Part shown: positions 15,938 to 24,460 of the stretch, piece by piece
Numbering within the stretch: position 1 is the first letter of the stretch
How the letters are laid out: every line of letters starts with the position of its first letter
Assembly: GCA_017307785.1 (NCBI GenBank)
Contig: JAFKGI010000008.1
Coordinates: forward strand, 1-64,000
Length of the DNA stretch: 64,000 nt
Source: Vulcanimicrobiota bacterium
Lineage (GTDB): Bacteria; Vulcanimicrobiota; Xenobia; Xenobiales; JADMJV01
Reading direction: 5' to 3'
Notes under the pieces: model-generated
Database searches by the model: none
Told to the model about the DNA's origin: nothing
The model's input: the letters and a program-made list of their open reading frames with translations, nothing else
Made by a program: the position numbers and the translations under genes

Positions 15938-18771
15938 TCGCCCTCACCTTCGCGCCAAGCATTCGCTAGGCCGGGTATTCCGCTCCTTGTGAAGAGCAGG
16001 CTGTAAAGCGCAGGAATTACGAAAAGAGTCAGCAGCGCTGAAACGGACAGTCCGCCTACAATCACGGTCGCCAGGGGAGCGTAGGCGTCCATACCGGTGC
16101 GCGGAAACAAGGCCAGCGGCAACATCACGGCCAGCGTGATGGCCACCGTCATCAAGATGGGGCGGACCCGCTGCGGCGCCCCCTCGAGCAAGGCCTCTCG
16201 GGCGGTCAAGCCCGAACGTCTCAGCCCCTCGACCCGGTCCAAAAGCAGAATTCCCGCCGTCATGTCCATACCGTGGAGCACCACCAGGCCCAGCAGAAAA
16301 ACACTGGAGAAAGTCTGCCCCGTCAGCACCAGGGCGGTCAGAACCCCGGCCAGCTCCAGAGGAATGGTGAGCAACAGCACCAGCGGCAGGCGCCAGTCGC
16401 GAAACCACAGCACCAGGGACCCATAAATCAGGCCGATGGCCACCATCAGGCCGGTCAGGAGGCGGTCGAAGGAATCCATCATGGCCAGCATTTCGCCCCG
16501 TTGCACCGCCCGATAGCCGGCCGGGTAGGGCAACTGGCTCTGGCTGGCCATTTGCAGGTCCATGCTCAGGCGCATGGAGCCCGGGCCGCCCCGGCGCAGC
16601 ACTCCGCTCACGGAAATGCTGCGCTGCTGGTCCTGATGCTCAATCTGGGCCAGATCGTCGGGCCAGGGTTTGCCGTCCTGGAGCACCAGGCGAACTCCCT
16701 GGCGCGTCTCCCCCAGAACCTTACCGGGCCCGCCGGGAGGACGAAAGAGCACTCTGGGGGCTCGACCCGGGGACCACGAGGTCGAGACCATGTGCAGCCC
16801 GCGAATCTGGCGTCCTAAGTCCCGGGTCTGCTCGGCCAGCCAGGACAGTCGCTTGAGATTGGGTCCGGATAAGACCAGTTCCACCGGCGTCATGGCCGAG
16901 GCCATCACGTCCGAGCCCATTTCCTTGAGCAGCAGCCGCCGAATGCCGGGCACATCGTGCAGGGCGCGGGCATACACATCGTCAGCGATGGCCCACAGGT
17001 CCCGCCGGCGCTGATTGCGGTCGCGCAGAGTCACCAGCATACGGGCCGAGTGGGGTCCGCCCAGGTCGTAGCCGGTCAGGCCCGCGGCCTGCGCGTCCAT
17101 GCCGACCTCGCAGGAGACGCCGACCACCTCGGGGCATCGCCGCAGAACTTCCTCGACCCCCGCGGCCAGGCGAGCCGTTTCCTGGGTGGAGCTGTTGGGC
17201 TGCCCCTCCATCTCGACATAGAGCAAACCGGTATCGGCCAACGGCATCATTTCGGAGCCGATCATGGGAACCATCATCCAGCTCAAATAACTGGCGGCCA
17301 GGGCCATTCCCAGGATCAGCGGTCCCGCCCCCAGGGCCGTGCGCAGCCAGCCGCGATAGAGATTTTCCCAGCGCCGGCCCACTCCGCCGCCGCGGTAGAA
17401 AAGACTGGCCAGCACTGGGGTCAGGGTCAAGCTGACTACCAGCGAGGCGCCCAGGCTCAGCAAAAAAGGCCAGAGGATGCCCACGAACATGTCCTGAGTC
17501 AATCCCCCGCACCAGGTTAAAGGCAAGATGGCCAGGGCCAGCACCAGGGTCGAGGACACCACGGCCGGTCGAACTTCGCTGCAACCATCGACGGCCGCTT
17601 CGCACGGACCCTTACCGAGCGCACGCTGGCTTGCCACCGCGTGCAGATCGATGATGGTGTCGTCCACCAACCGGCCCAGGGCCAGCAGCAGCCCGATCAG
17701 ACTGGTGCTGTTCAAGGAAAGACCGAGCGGCACGAAGCTCACCAAGGTCAGGGCCAGGGCGGCCGGAATGGTGGCCAGGGCGATCAGGGTCCCGCGAACT
17801 TCCCCTAAAAACAGCCAGACGACGCCGCCCGTCGCCCCAATGGCCAGCAGCAGTTCCAACCACACGTTGGCCTGCACCACCTCCACAAAATGGGCGTTGT
17901 TATAAGCTTCCTCGATGACCAGCTCGGGATGAGCCTTCTGCAAAAGACGAACCTGGGCGCGCAGCGCGCTGACCAGGGCGGGCGAGGAGGCGCGAGCGTT
18001 CTGGAAGATGTTGATCTCGAAGGCGTCGTGGCCGTTGTAGCGATAACGGGGACTGTCGTGCCCCGGACCCTGACGGACGGCCACCGCTTCCAGGAAAGGT
18101 CGCTCGCCCCATTGGCGCCGGGCCAGCTCTTCCAGGTCCGGCAGGTCCCGAAGCGAGCGCTCCAGTTCTTCCAACTGCTGAGGATCCAGCCGCAGCTGGT
18201 CGGGCTTTCCCAGCGGTGCGCCGGCCACCTGGCTGCGCAGAGCCACCTCCAGCTGGGTGCGCGGTCCGAAAAGGCTGACCCGCTCCACTCCCGGGACGCC
18301 CCGGAAAGCTTCCAATCCCTCCTTTTCCAGCAGCTGGCGAAAGCGCAAGGAGTCCTCACCCTGGGCGTGCACCGCCAGGCTCAGGACCGGCAAATTCAGT
18401 GGGTCATAGGCCACCACGCGCGAGCCAGGGGGCAGCACCGCCGCCACCTGGGGCAGGTGCCGGGCGGCATCCTGGCCGTAGGGAAATTCCAGCACCACCA
18501 CCGAGATCTCGTGCATCGACATCGAGCGCGTGTGGAGCAGACCCGGAAAGGTTGCCAGCCGGCGCTCCAGGGGCAGGGTGACGCTGGTTTCCACCTGGCT
18601 GGCGGACAGGTTGGGACAGTTGCTGAGCACGGCCAGCAAGGGACTTGGTAGAGCCGGATTCAGCCGGGTCGGAATCCAAAAGGCCAGGCACGACAAAGCC
18701 AGCAAAAAGACGAGAGCGTGCCCCAGCAGCACCTGCCGGGGATGCCGAACCGACCAGAAGATCCAGGTCAT
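15931..18771 (-). CDS. RND efflux pump, heavy-metal (CusA-like) type
   Basis: The 946-residue product has the RND fold: N-terminal membrane segment, large periplasmic loop, helices 2-6, second loop, helices 8-12. Landmarks are ASQVETSVTLPLERRL near the N-terminus, the proton-relay helix with GRLVDDTIID, and the C-terminal block with MTAGILLLDRVEGLRR and RVRPILMTV. CusA-type pumps are usually about 1030-1050 residues, so the loops are shorter here. It begins with an ATG that overlaps the adaptor's stop codon (ATGA), and the oxidase gene overlaps its own stop. The specific metal cannot be read from the sequence; copper or silver is inferred from the oxidases. No outer-membrane channel gene is in the window. 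Confidence 0.9.
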   Translation of the reverse strand: MTWIFWSVRHPRQVLLGHALVFLLALSCLAFWIPTRLNPALPSPLLAVLSNCPNLSASQVETSVTLPLERRLATFPGLLHTRSMSMHEISVVVLEFPYGQDAARHLPQVAAVLPPGSRVVAYDPLNLPVLSLAVHAQGEDSLRFRQLLEKEGLEAFRGVPGVERVSLFGPRTQLEVALRSQVAGAPLGKPDQLRLDPQQLEELERSLRDLPDLEELARRQWGERPFLEAVAVRQGPGHDSPRYRYNGHDAFEINIFQNARASSPALVSALRAQVRLLQKAHPELVIEEAYNNAHFVEVVQANVWLELLLAIGATGGVVWLFLGEVRGTLIALATIPAALALTLVSFVPLGLSLNSTSLIGLLLALGRLVDDTIIDLHAVASQRALGKGPCEAAVDGCSEVRPAVVSSTLVLALAILPLTWCGGLTQDMFVGILWPFLLSLGASLVVSLTLTPVLASLFYRGGGVGRRWENLYRGWLRTALGAGPLILGMALAASYLSWMMVPMIGSEMMPLADTGLLYVEMEGQPNSSTQETARLAAGVEEVLRRCPEVVGVSCEVGMDAQAAGLTGYDLGGPHSARMLVTLRDRNQRRRDLWAIADDVYARALHDVPGIRRLLLKEMGSDVMASAMTPVELVLSGPNLKRLSWLAEQTRDLGRQIRGLHMVSTSWSPGRAPRVLFRPPGGPGKVLGETRQGVRLVLQDGKPWPDDLAQIEHQDQQRSISVSGVLRRGGPGSMRLSMDLQMASQSQLPYPAGYRAVQRGEMLAMMDSFDRLLTGLMVAIGLIYGSLVLWFRDWRLPLVLLLTIPLELAGVLTALVLTGQTFSSVFLLGLVVLHGMDMTAGILLLDRVEGLRRSGLTAREALLEGAPQRVRPILMTVAITLAVMLPLALFPRTGMDAYAPLATVIVGGLSVSALLTLFVIPALYSLLFTRSGIPGLANAWREGEGEC

Positions 18772-20588
18772 GGGGAATGCGCGGCGTCTTCGGGGATCAT
18801 CAGGTCTCGGTAGCTGCCCACGCCCCAGGAAGCGGCCGTCACCAGGGTCCCGTCACTCAACGGTTCTTGGGCCAGAGCCACCACCATTTCGCCTTCCTTC
18901 AGGCCATCCAGAATCTGCGTGTGCGTGTCGCTGGAGATGCCGGTCGTCACGGCTCTGCGGAACGAAAGCTGCTGACCGGCCACCGGCGACACCACCATCA
19001 CCATCGAGCGGCCTTCGGACTGAAACACCGCTTCCTTGGGGATGCACAGCGCCGACGGCAGCAGGTTGACCAGGCAGCGCATCAGCACTTTCTGTCCGAT
19101 CGGCAGTTTGCCCGGGCGTCCCCCGTCATCGGCCGGTTTGGGCAGGGCCAGCAGTCGCCCGTCGTGTCCGGCCACCTGTTCCGCTTTGCCTTTGTTGTCG
19201 ATCAGGGCCTCGACCCAGTAGTGATCTCCCTGACTGAGGGCGGAAACCGTGGTCAGCAGGCCGGGCAGGCTGCCTGACTCTTCCAGGATGTCGACGGCCT
19301 GACCGCGCTGCACCAGAAAACGGTCGGCATTGGGAATCTCGGCGCGCACGCGCACCCGGGCTATCGGGCTGAAGGCCAGCACCGGCGCTCCCGGCTCCAG
19401 GGTCTGACCCACTTCTGCCAGCTGTCGAATCAACACTCCGTCGCTGGGAGCCAGCAGGCGGCTCGAGCCGACCCGCGCCAGCAACGCCCCTTTCCGAACC
19501 GCCGTATCCGCTTGCGCGATTTCCCGGACCACTCCGCCGCCAAACAACACCGTTTCCCCGTCGGGACGGACCAGGGCGGGATAGGTCTTATACACGGACA
19601 GCGGCACTTTCTGCACGGTGGCCAGCAGAACCGGGGTGGGAGCGTTCATCTCGGGGGCTCCCGGGCCCATCTCCATCTCGCTCAGGGGCGGCCAGTAGCG
19701 TTCCAAGACAGCGCCCGCCGAAAAGGTGGTGGCCGCCAGGGAAACCCCCGCCAACAAGGGTGCCAGCGGCCGTTTGCGCAGAACCAGGCCCACCCCCAGC
19801 GGGATGCCGGCCGCCAGCGTGAGCCAGAGCAGCGGGCGATTGATCGGGCGCCGTTCGGCCGGATTGACGTTGAGCAGCACCGGCGGCGGCACCCGTCCGT
19901 CCAGATCGACCCGCAGCTGCCAGACGCCGCTCATCGGCAAATCCACGTCGGCCTCGTAGCGTCCAGACCCCTTCGACCGGGCCGCCTGCGGCGACACCAG
20001 CATGGGCATGCCGGCCATATCCAGGCCCACCATCAGCTTTTCCACTTTTTGCTCGGGCGGAATTTGGATGGTCAAATGATTCTCGCCCACCCGTGGCGGA
20101 TTGGGGGAGCACACCACCTTCAGATTGGGGTCGACCAGTTCCCCGGGTCCGCAGTTGGGATCGATGGGAGGTAACGGGGCTCCCGGTTTGCCCGGCCCGA
20201 TCTGCACCAGGCTCACCACGCGGAACTCGCCCGTGCGGGTGGCCAACAAAAACTGGATGCGCCAGCTGCCCTTCATGGGCAAAACTACCTCGCCCTCATA
20301 ATGGCCGACGCGGGTTCTCGTCAAACGGGCCATCAGCGGGCGCATTTTGGTGGCCGGCATGTCCATGAGCAGGGACATTTTCAGGTTCGCAAGCTCGGAG
20401 GGGCCTTCTTTGGGAGGACTGACATCCACGCTCAGTCGGCATTTCCCCGGCACCGGGGGCCAGGGCGAAAGGCGCGCTTTGAGCGGATAGAGTCCGGCCG
20501 GCGCATCGGCGATCTCTTGGGCCAGCCCCGGCACGGCCAGCCACGCCAGCAGGGCCCAAGACACCAGATTTCTCATCGTTTGGGGCAA
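18768..20588 (-). CDS. Periplasmic adaptor (HlyD/CusB-like) fused to two FixH/YtkA-like domains
   Basis: This 606-residue protein has a signal peptide, two beta-sandwich domains like FixH/YtkA (about 25-130 and 145-235; LKMSLLMDMPATKM and VGLDMAGMPMLVSP), two membrane segments (about 250-270 and 275-295) and then a membrane-fusion-protein half with lipoyl-like (VRKGALLARVGSS, LEPGAPVLAFSP), beta-barrel and C-terminal parts. The Met-rich MDMP and DMAGMPM stretches could bind copper. As first gene of the operon it would bridge the RND pump to an outer-membrane channel. Fusing FixH-like domains and inner-membrane helices to the adaptor is unusual; normal CusB is about 400 residues. It is divergent from the S1/P1 nuclease gene with 48 bases between start codons. 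Confidence 0.85.
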   Translation of the reverse strand: MPQTMRNLVSWALLAWLAVPGLAQEIADAPAGLYPLKARLSPWPPVPGKCRLSVDVSPPKEGPSELANLKMSLLMDMPATKMRPLMARLTRTRVGHYEGEVVLPMKGSWRIQFLLATRTGEFRVVSLVQIGPGKPGAPLPPIDPNCGPGELVDPNLKVVCSPNPPRVGENHLTIQIPPEQKVEKLMVGLDMAGMPMLVSPQAARSKGSGRYEADVDLPMSGVWQLRVDLDGRVPPPVLLNVNPAERRPINRPLLWLTLAAGIPLGVGLVLRKRPLAPLLAGVSLAATTFSAGAVLERYWPPLSEMEMGPGAPEMNAPTPVLLATVQKVPLSVYKTYPALVRPDGETVLFGGGVVREIAQADTAVRKGALLARVGSSRLLAPSDGVLIRQLAEVGQTLEPGAPVLAFSPIARVRVRAEIPNADRFLVQRGQAVDILEESGSLPGLLTTVSALSQGDHYWVEALIDNKGKAEQVAGHDGRLLALPKPADDGGRPGKLPIGQKVLMRCLVNLLPSALCIPKEAVFQSEGRSMVMVVSPVAGQQLSFRRAVTTGISSDTHTQILDGLKEGEMVVALAQEPLSDGTLVTAASWGVGSYRDLMIPEDAAHSP

Positions 20589-20636
20589 TTCTGGAATTCA
20601 GGATGGGATTCCTGGAGCAGAATCGAACGGCTCCCC

Positions 20637-21437
20637 ATGAAGCTCTGGTCTTACTGCATCGCCCTGGTCTGTCTGGCCGCGCCGGCCTGCGCCTGGGATT
20701 TCCGCGGTCATCGCACGGTGGTGGCCATTATGAATGACTATCTGGGGTCGGAAACTCGTGGTTGGGTGGAAGAGTGCCTGGCCCAGCACCCCGACCCGCG
20801 CGTGCAGACTCTCGAAGGAGCCTGCACTTGGCCGGACGCCCTGCGCGAAGAACGGCCCGACTCCATGGCCTGGCACTTTATCAATCTCCCCTTTGGACCG
20901 GGCGACGGACCGGCCGCTCCGGAGACCAACCAGGTGGTCTGGGCCATCGAGCATTTTCGCGAACAGGCTCAGACCAGCGCGGATCCGGTGCAGCGGGCGG
21001 AAGCGCTGGCTTACTTGATTCACCTGGTGGGAGACATTCACCAGCCTCTGCACGCCAGCAATTATTACGGGCCGGGCTACGAAGGAGGCGACCAGGGCGG
21101 CGGCAAGGTGCCCTTCGTCACCGCCTCCAGCAGCAATCTTCATCAGTATTGGGATAGCGCCGGCCAGCCGCCCGAGATGTCGGTGGAGGAATTGAAAGAC
21201 CTGGCCATTCGCACCGGTGGCGGGCCCGACGCCCACCAGGTCGATTTCAAATTGTGGGCGGACGAGAGCCACGGATTTGCCATCAACGTGGCCTACCCCG
21301 GCGGCGCCCCGCCCGCCGAGATGACGCCTGAATACGGCGAGCGCGCCCGTCAGTTGTGCGCCAGGCGCCTGTTTCTGGCGGGCCTGCGCCTGACTTACGT
21401 CTTGGAGAAGCTGGGCCCGGGAGCGAGTTATCACTAA
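20637..21437 (+). CDS. S1/P1-family nuclease, secreted
   Basis: The 266-residue product is a zinc-dependent single-strand nuclease of the S1/P1 family. The signal peptide ends at ACA, leaving Trp20 as mature N-terminus, whose backbone binds zinc in this family, followed by His25 in WDFRGH. Other ligands appear in ACTWPD, MAWHFINLP, HLVGDIHQPLHA and NLHQYWDS. The last of these is the family's diagnostic HxxxD/NLHxxWD pattern. The frame is open much further upstream, but only the ATG at 20637 gives this signal peptide. The enzyme probably degrades extracellular RNA or single-stranded DNA for phosphate or nucleosides. The following gene begins within 11 bases. Confidence 0.93.
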   Translation: MKLWSYCIALVCLAAPACAWDFRGHRTVVAIMNDYLGSETRGWVEECLAQHPDPRVQTLEGACTWPDALREERPDSMAWHFINLPFGPGDGPAAPETNQVVWAIEHFREQAQTSADPVQRAEALAYLIHLVGDIHQPLHASNYYGPGYEGGDQGGGKVPFVTASSSNLHQYWDSAGQPPEMSVEELKDLAIRTGGGPDAHQVDFKLWADESHGFAINVAYPGGAPPAEMTPEYGERARQLCARRLFLAGLRLTYVLEKLGPGASYH

Positions 21438-21447
21438 CAACCTGCTG

Positions 21448-22251
21448 GTGGTCAGCGCCGCCAGTCCCGCCTTCTTCCGCAGCCTGCAGCAACTGCTGCT
21501 CAGTCTGCGACGGCAGGGCTACAAGCGCTGCGTGGTCTACGACCTGGGCCTGAGTGATGGTCAGCGCTGCCAGTTGCTGCGCGAGTTTGGCTGGATCGAA
21601 TTGCGCACCTTGCCGGACGGGCCACCTCATCTAGCCGACTGGTCCAACTACGGCTGGAAACCAACCGCCCTGGCTGAAGTCTTGGAAGAATCCGATTGTC
21701 CGGTGCTCTGGCTGGACAGTGCCTGTGTACTGGTGGACTCGTTGGAACCGGTGCTTCAAAAGGTGCGCCGCAGCGGCCTGTGGGCCCCGCTGGCCGGTCG
21801 AGGCTCGCTGGAAGAGCGGACCCATCCGGGCACCCTGCGCGAACTGGCGGTGGAGGATTCGATTCGTCATCAGCGCTTTCGGGCCGGGGGCGTATGCGCT
21901 TTTGACCCGAAACATCCCGAGGCTCGGGCGCTGGTACTGCACTGGCGCCAGCTTTCCTGGGACCCCGCCGTGTTGGCGCCGCAGGGCAGCACTCGCGACA
22001 ATCATCGCTATGATCAGGCGATTTTGACGGTCCTGCTGGGACGCTCGCAGATGGACCCCTCGCGAGATGAAATCGACATTTCCAGCTCCCATCCCGTCAC
22101 TTTTCTGCGCACCCGCAACAAGGTGCCCAACTGGATTCCCCTGGCTCTGGATGGCGCCGTGCGTCTATTCTTCGCCATGCGCCGCCATCTTGACGTCTTG
22201 ATCTGGCGATGGCGGGATCGCGCCGGCGGAGATCGAAAAACGCCCGCATGA
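21448..22251 (+). CDS. Glycosyltransferase-like protein, DUF1647-like
   Basis: The 267-residue product resembles GT-A fold proteins of the DUF1647 type: SNYGWKPTALAEVLEES, then VLWLDSACVLVDSLEPVL, where the Asp would take the place of the DxD motif, then RAGGVCAFDP and DNHRYDQAIL. The frame is open without a start for a few codons before GTG 21448 (reading ITNNLLV), so the true start may be a non-standard codon overlapping the nuclease stop. A hydrophobic patch near the C-terminus may attach it to the membrane. The substrate is unknown. The stop overlaps the ATG of the following HAD gene, suggesting one operon with the nuclease. Confidence 0.65.
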   Translation: MVSAASPAFFRSLQQLLLSLRRQGYKRCVVYDLGLSDGQRCQLLREFGWIELRTLPDGPPHLADWSNYGWKPTALAEVLEESDCPVLWLDSACVLVDSLEPVLQKVRRSGLWAPLAGRGSLEERTHPGTLRELAVEDSIRHQRFRAGGVCAFDPKHPEARALVLHWRQLSWDPAVLAPQGSTRDNHRYDQAILTVLLGRSQMDPSRDEIDISSSHPVTFLRTRNKVPNWIPLALDGAVRLFFAMRRHLDVLIWRWRDRAGGDRKTPA

Positions 22252-22859
22252 TAGAAGCACTTTTTCTCGACGTGGGCGGCGTTCTGGGCACCAACGGCTG
22301 GGGCCGCGACAGCCGCAAACTGGCCTGCCAGAAGTTCAACCTGGAGGAGGCTGAGGTGGACGAGCGCCATCGCATGACCTTCGATGCCTACGAAATCGGC
22401 AAGCTGACCCTGCCGCAGTACCTGGAGCGGACCATCTTCTACCAGCCCCGGGACTTCTCTCAGCAAGACTTTATCGACTTCATGATCAGTCGCTCCCAGC
22501 CTTATGCCGACATGATCGAGTTCGTCAGCGCCATCAAGAAAAAATACGGCCTCAAGATCACCATCGTGAGCAATGAGGGGCGCGAGTTGACCTTGCATCG
22601 AGTCGAGCACTTCCGCCTCAAGGACTTCGTGGATTCGTTCGTCTTCTCGTGCTTCGCCCGCTTCCGCAAGCCGGACCCCGATATCTTCACCCTGGCCCTG
22701 AACATTTCGCTGCACCAGGCCGAGCGTACCCTCTATGTGGACGACCGCGCCCTCTTCGTGGAAGTGGCCCAGGGATTCGGCATGCAGGGCTGCGTCCATG
22801 ATCACAAAAACCTGGACGCAACGCGCCAGGTTTTTGCGAAGAACGGTCTGACTCTGTAA
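22248..22859 (+). CDS. HAD-family hydrolase
   Basis: This 203-residue protein has the HAD phosphatase motifs: motif I as LFLDVGGVLG, with nucleophile Asp and Gly in place of the second Asp as in several epoxide-hydrolase-like or sugar-phosphatase members; motif II as IVSNEG; motif III Lys in RKPDPDIF; and motif IV as YVDDRA. A helical cap domain lies between motifs I and II. The ATG is coupled by ATGA overlap to the upstream gene; an in-frame start at 22209 would overlap that gene further and is less likely. The substrate cannot be predicted. Confidence 0.9.
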   Translation: MIEALFLDVGGVLGTNGWGRDSRKLACQKFNLEEAEVDERHRMTFDAYEIGKLTLPQYLERTIFYQPRDFSQQDFIDFMISRSQPYADMIEFVSAIKKKYGLKITIVSNEGRELTLHRVEHFRLKDFVDSFVFSCFARFRKPDPDIFTLALNISLHQAERTLYVDDRALFVEVAQGFGMQGCVHDHKNLDATRQVFAKNGLTL

Positions 22860-22862
22860 GTC

Positions 22863-23459
22863 TTACAGTTTGCCCTGCAGGGGCACCGTGATGGTGGTGC
22901 TGCCGGAACCGATGGTGAACGGGCCCTCGGCCACGCCGATCAGCGTGGGGGTGTTCTTGTTGACCTGCCAGTTGGCGTCGTCGGCCCGGTATTCTTCCAT
23001 ACGCTTGATGTCGCCCTGGCCGATGATGCGGTTCGGTCCGAACGTCCAGGAGTGCTCGTCGAGGAACATGGCGCCGTCGCTATCCTTGAGGAATTCTCCG
23101 CCCAGCACGAAGCTGTTGCTGGAGCCGTAAAGGCCGTTGCCCAGGCGCTCGAAGCCGGTGGTGTTGACTTCATCATCCTGAATGGCGCCGTCGGCGGGAC
23201 GGTCGACCACTTCTTGCTTGTTCCAGAACCAGCCTTCGCTGTGGCTGACCTGCTTGTCGGTCCAGAATCCGAATTCTTTTTCCACGGCGAAGCGCTGAAT
23301 GGGGCGGTCGATGTGCTCGGCGGGCTTCCATTGGTCATCGGGACCACGGCGCACGATCATCGGCTCGTTGGCGTCCGGCTTGTGGTTTCCGTTGGTGTCG
23401 AGGCGGTAGACGGTCTTGCCCTGAAATTTGTCGCTGAGAATACGGGTGCTCTGAATCAT
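22863..23459 (-). CDS. Uncharacterised acidic protein with a calcium-loop-like motif
   Basis: I do not recognise a family. The 198-residue protein has no signal peptide. A DxNxxxxxDxxE sequence near the N-terminus (DTNGNHKPDANE) looks like an EF-hand or dockerin loop. Another acidic stretch, DGAIQDDE, and many aromatic residues (GFWTD, EGWFWN, HSWTFG) follow, and the C-terminus is beta-rich (FTIGSGSTTITVPL). It ends three bases from the stop of the convergent HAD gene. It shares the Asp/Gly-rich calcium-loop style with the EF-hand protein at 57664-58656, but no longer similarity is visible. Confidence 0.7.
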   Translation of the reverse strand: MIQSTRILSDKFQGKTVYRLDTNGNHKPDANEPMIVRRGPDDQWKPAEHIDRPIQRFAVEKEFGFWTDKQVSHSEGWFWNKQEVVDRPADGAIQDDEVNTTGFERLGNGLYGSSNSFVLGGEFLKDSDGAMFLDEHSWTFGPNRIIGQGDIKRMEEYRADDANWQVNKNTPTLIGVAEGPFTIGSGSTTITVPLQGKL

Positions 23460-23530
23460 GGTACGGTTGGCTCCTCTGTATGTGTGATGCCACCATACTC
23501 CCGCTCGGGGGCGACCGGGTTAAACCGATG

Positions 23531-23731
23531 TTACGGGTTGGACAGAATGTTGCAGACGCGACCCACCTGACCGTCGGCCAGGCGAACTTTGATGCCGTGG
23601 GGGTGGGTAGGGGAGTTGGTCAAAATGTCCTTGACCACCCCGGGAGTCCGTTTGCCGCTGCGCTGGTCGGCCTTGAGAATGACCTCCACGCGGAGGCCCG
23701 GTCTGATTTCGCTACGATTGTTTCCCGCCAT
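23531..23731 (-). CDS. YwbE family protein (DUF2196)
   Basis: A 66-residue protein of the YwbE family: RPGLRVEVILKADQRSGKRT, then GVVKDILTNSPTHPHGIKVRL and a final DGQVGRV. The family is widespread, small and of unknown function; the fold looks like a KOW/SH3-type barrel, which may bind RNA. ATG 23731 gives the usual family length. The gene overlaps the end of the TetR gene by 20 bases, so the two are probably cotranscribed. Confidence 0.88.
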   Translation of the reverse strand: MAGNNRSEIRPGLRVEVILKADQRSGKRTPGVVKDILTNSPTHPHGIKVRLADGQVGRVCNILSNP

Positions 23732-24356
23732 CCAGACCGGCCTTCGCCGGCCCGGGCGCAAACTCCGGCCACCCGGCCAGGGCCAGTTGGCCCATGGCCA
23801 GCAGTTGGGCCTCGTTGGCCCCGTCGCGCGCCTGCACCGACATCCCCTGGAGAACGGCCATCACGAAGGAAGCCATTTGCTCGGGAGTCACTCCTTGCGG
23901 TAGCTCGGCGGGAGGCACCCGCTCGGCCAGCAGTTGCAGCGACTGGCGGCGCCTCTCGCGCAGGAAGTCTTGCACGCCCTGCGATTGCGGGGCGCAGTGA
24001 GTCGCCCCCAGCGCCACCATACAGCCGGCCGGCTGGCTGATGTCGCTGAGTTCGCGGGCCGCCTCCGCCAGCATGCGGGCGAAGACCGGACGGGCCGGAC
24101 CTTCTCGGGCCAGAGCTCGCCCCATATAGGAACCTGGACCCTGCAGGTATTGGTCGACGGCCGCCTTGTAGAGCGCTTCCTTGTCGCCAAAGGCGGCGTA
24201 GAGGCTGGAAGGGCTCATGGCCATGGCTTCGGTCAGATCGGTCATGGAGGTGCCTTCGAAGCCACGATTCCAGAACAGGCGCATGGCTTGATCCAGCGCG
24301 TGCTCTCGGTCGAAAGCTCGGGGACGGCCTCTGCCTCGCTTTGAAACAATTTTCAT
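23712..24356 (-). CDS. TetR-family transcriptional regulator
   Basis: The 214-residue product has an N-terminal helix-turn-helix of the TetR type (GRGRPRAFDREHALDQAMRLF, then FEGTSMTDLTEAMAMSPSSLYAAFGDKEALY) and a C-terminal ligand domain of the AcrR/YcdC kind with a conserved Cys (QPAGCMVALGA). ATG 24356 is the start that begins just before the HTH arm; the frame is open to 24461 but without a good start. The gene is divergent from the short-chain dehydrogenase gene, a very common arrangement in which the regulator represses the dehydrogenase and itself and is released by a small electrophile or substrate. Confidence 0.92.
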   Translation of the reverse strand: MKIVSKRGRGRPRAFDREHALDQAMRLFWNRGFEGTSMTDLTEAMAMSPSSLYAAFGDKEALYKAAVDQYLQGPGSYMGRALAREGPARPVFARMLAEAARELSDISQPAGCMVALGATHCAPQSQGVQDFLRERRRQSLQLLAERVPPAELPQGVTPEQMASFVMAVLQGMSVQARDGANEAQLLAMGQLALAGWPEFAPGPAKAGLDGGKQS

Positions 24357-24377
24357 AACGATCACTACAATAAACGC

Positions 24378-24406
24378 TTGACAGGAAAAATCAAGTCGGC
24401 TAAGCT
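24378..24406 (+). promoter_or_regulatory. Candidate promoter of the SDR gene
   Basis: TTGACA at 24378-24383 is a perfect -35 box. A weak -10, TAAGCT, follows after 17 bases. It points towards the short-chain dehydrogenase gene and lies between the divergent starts of that gene and the TetR gene. Confidence 0.45.
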
Positions 24407-24421
24407 CACCCTTGTAAATAA

Positions 24422-24435
24422 GGAATGAATATTCC
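24422..24435. promoter_or_regulatory. Candidate TetR operator palindrome
   Basis: GGAAT-GAAT-ATTCC is an inverted repeat just downstream of the candidate promoter and 25 bases before the SDR start. It is placed where a divergent TetR regulator would block transcription. No second copy is visible in the intergenic region. Confidence 0.4.
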
Positions 24436-24460
24436 AAAAATAATCTTCTGGGAGGTTCCA

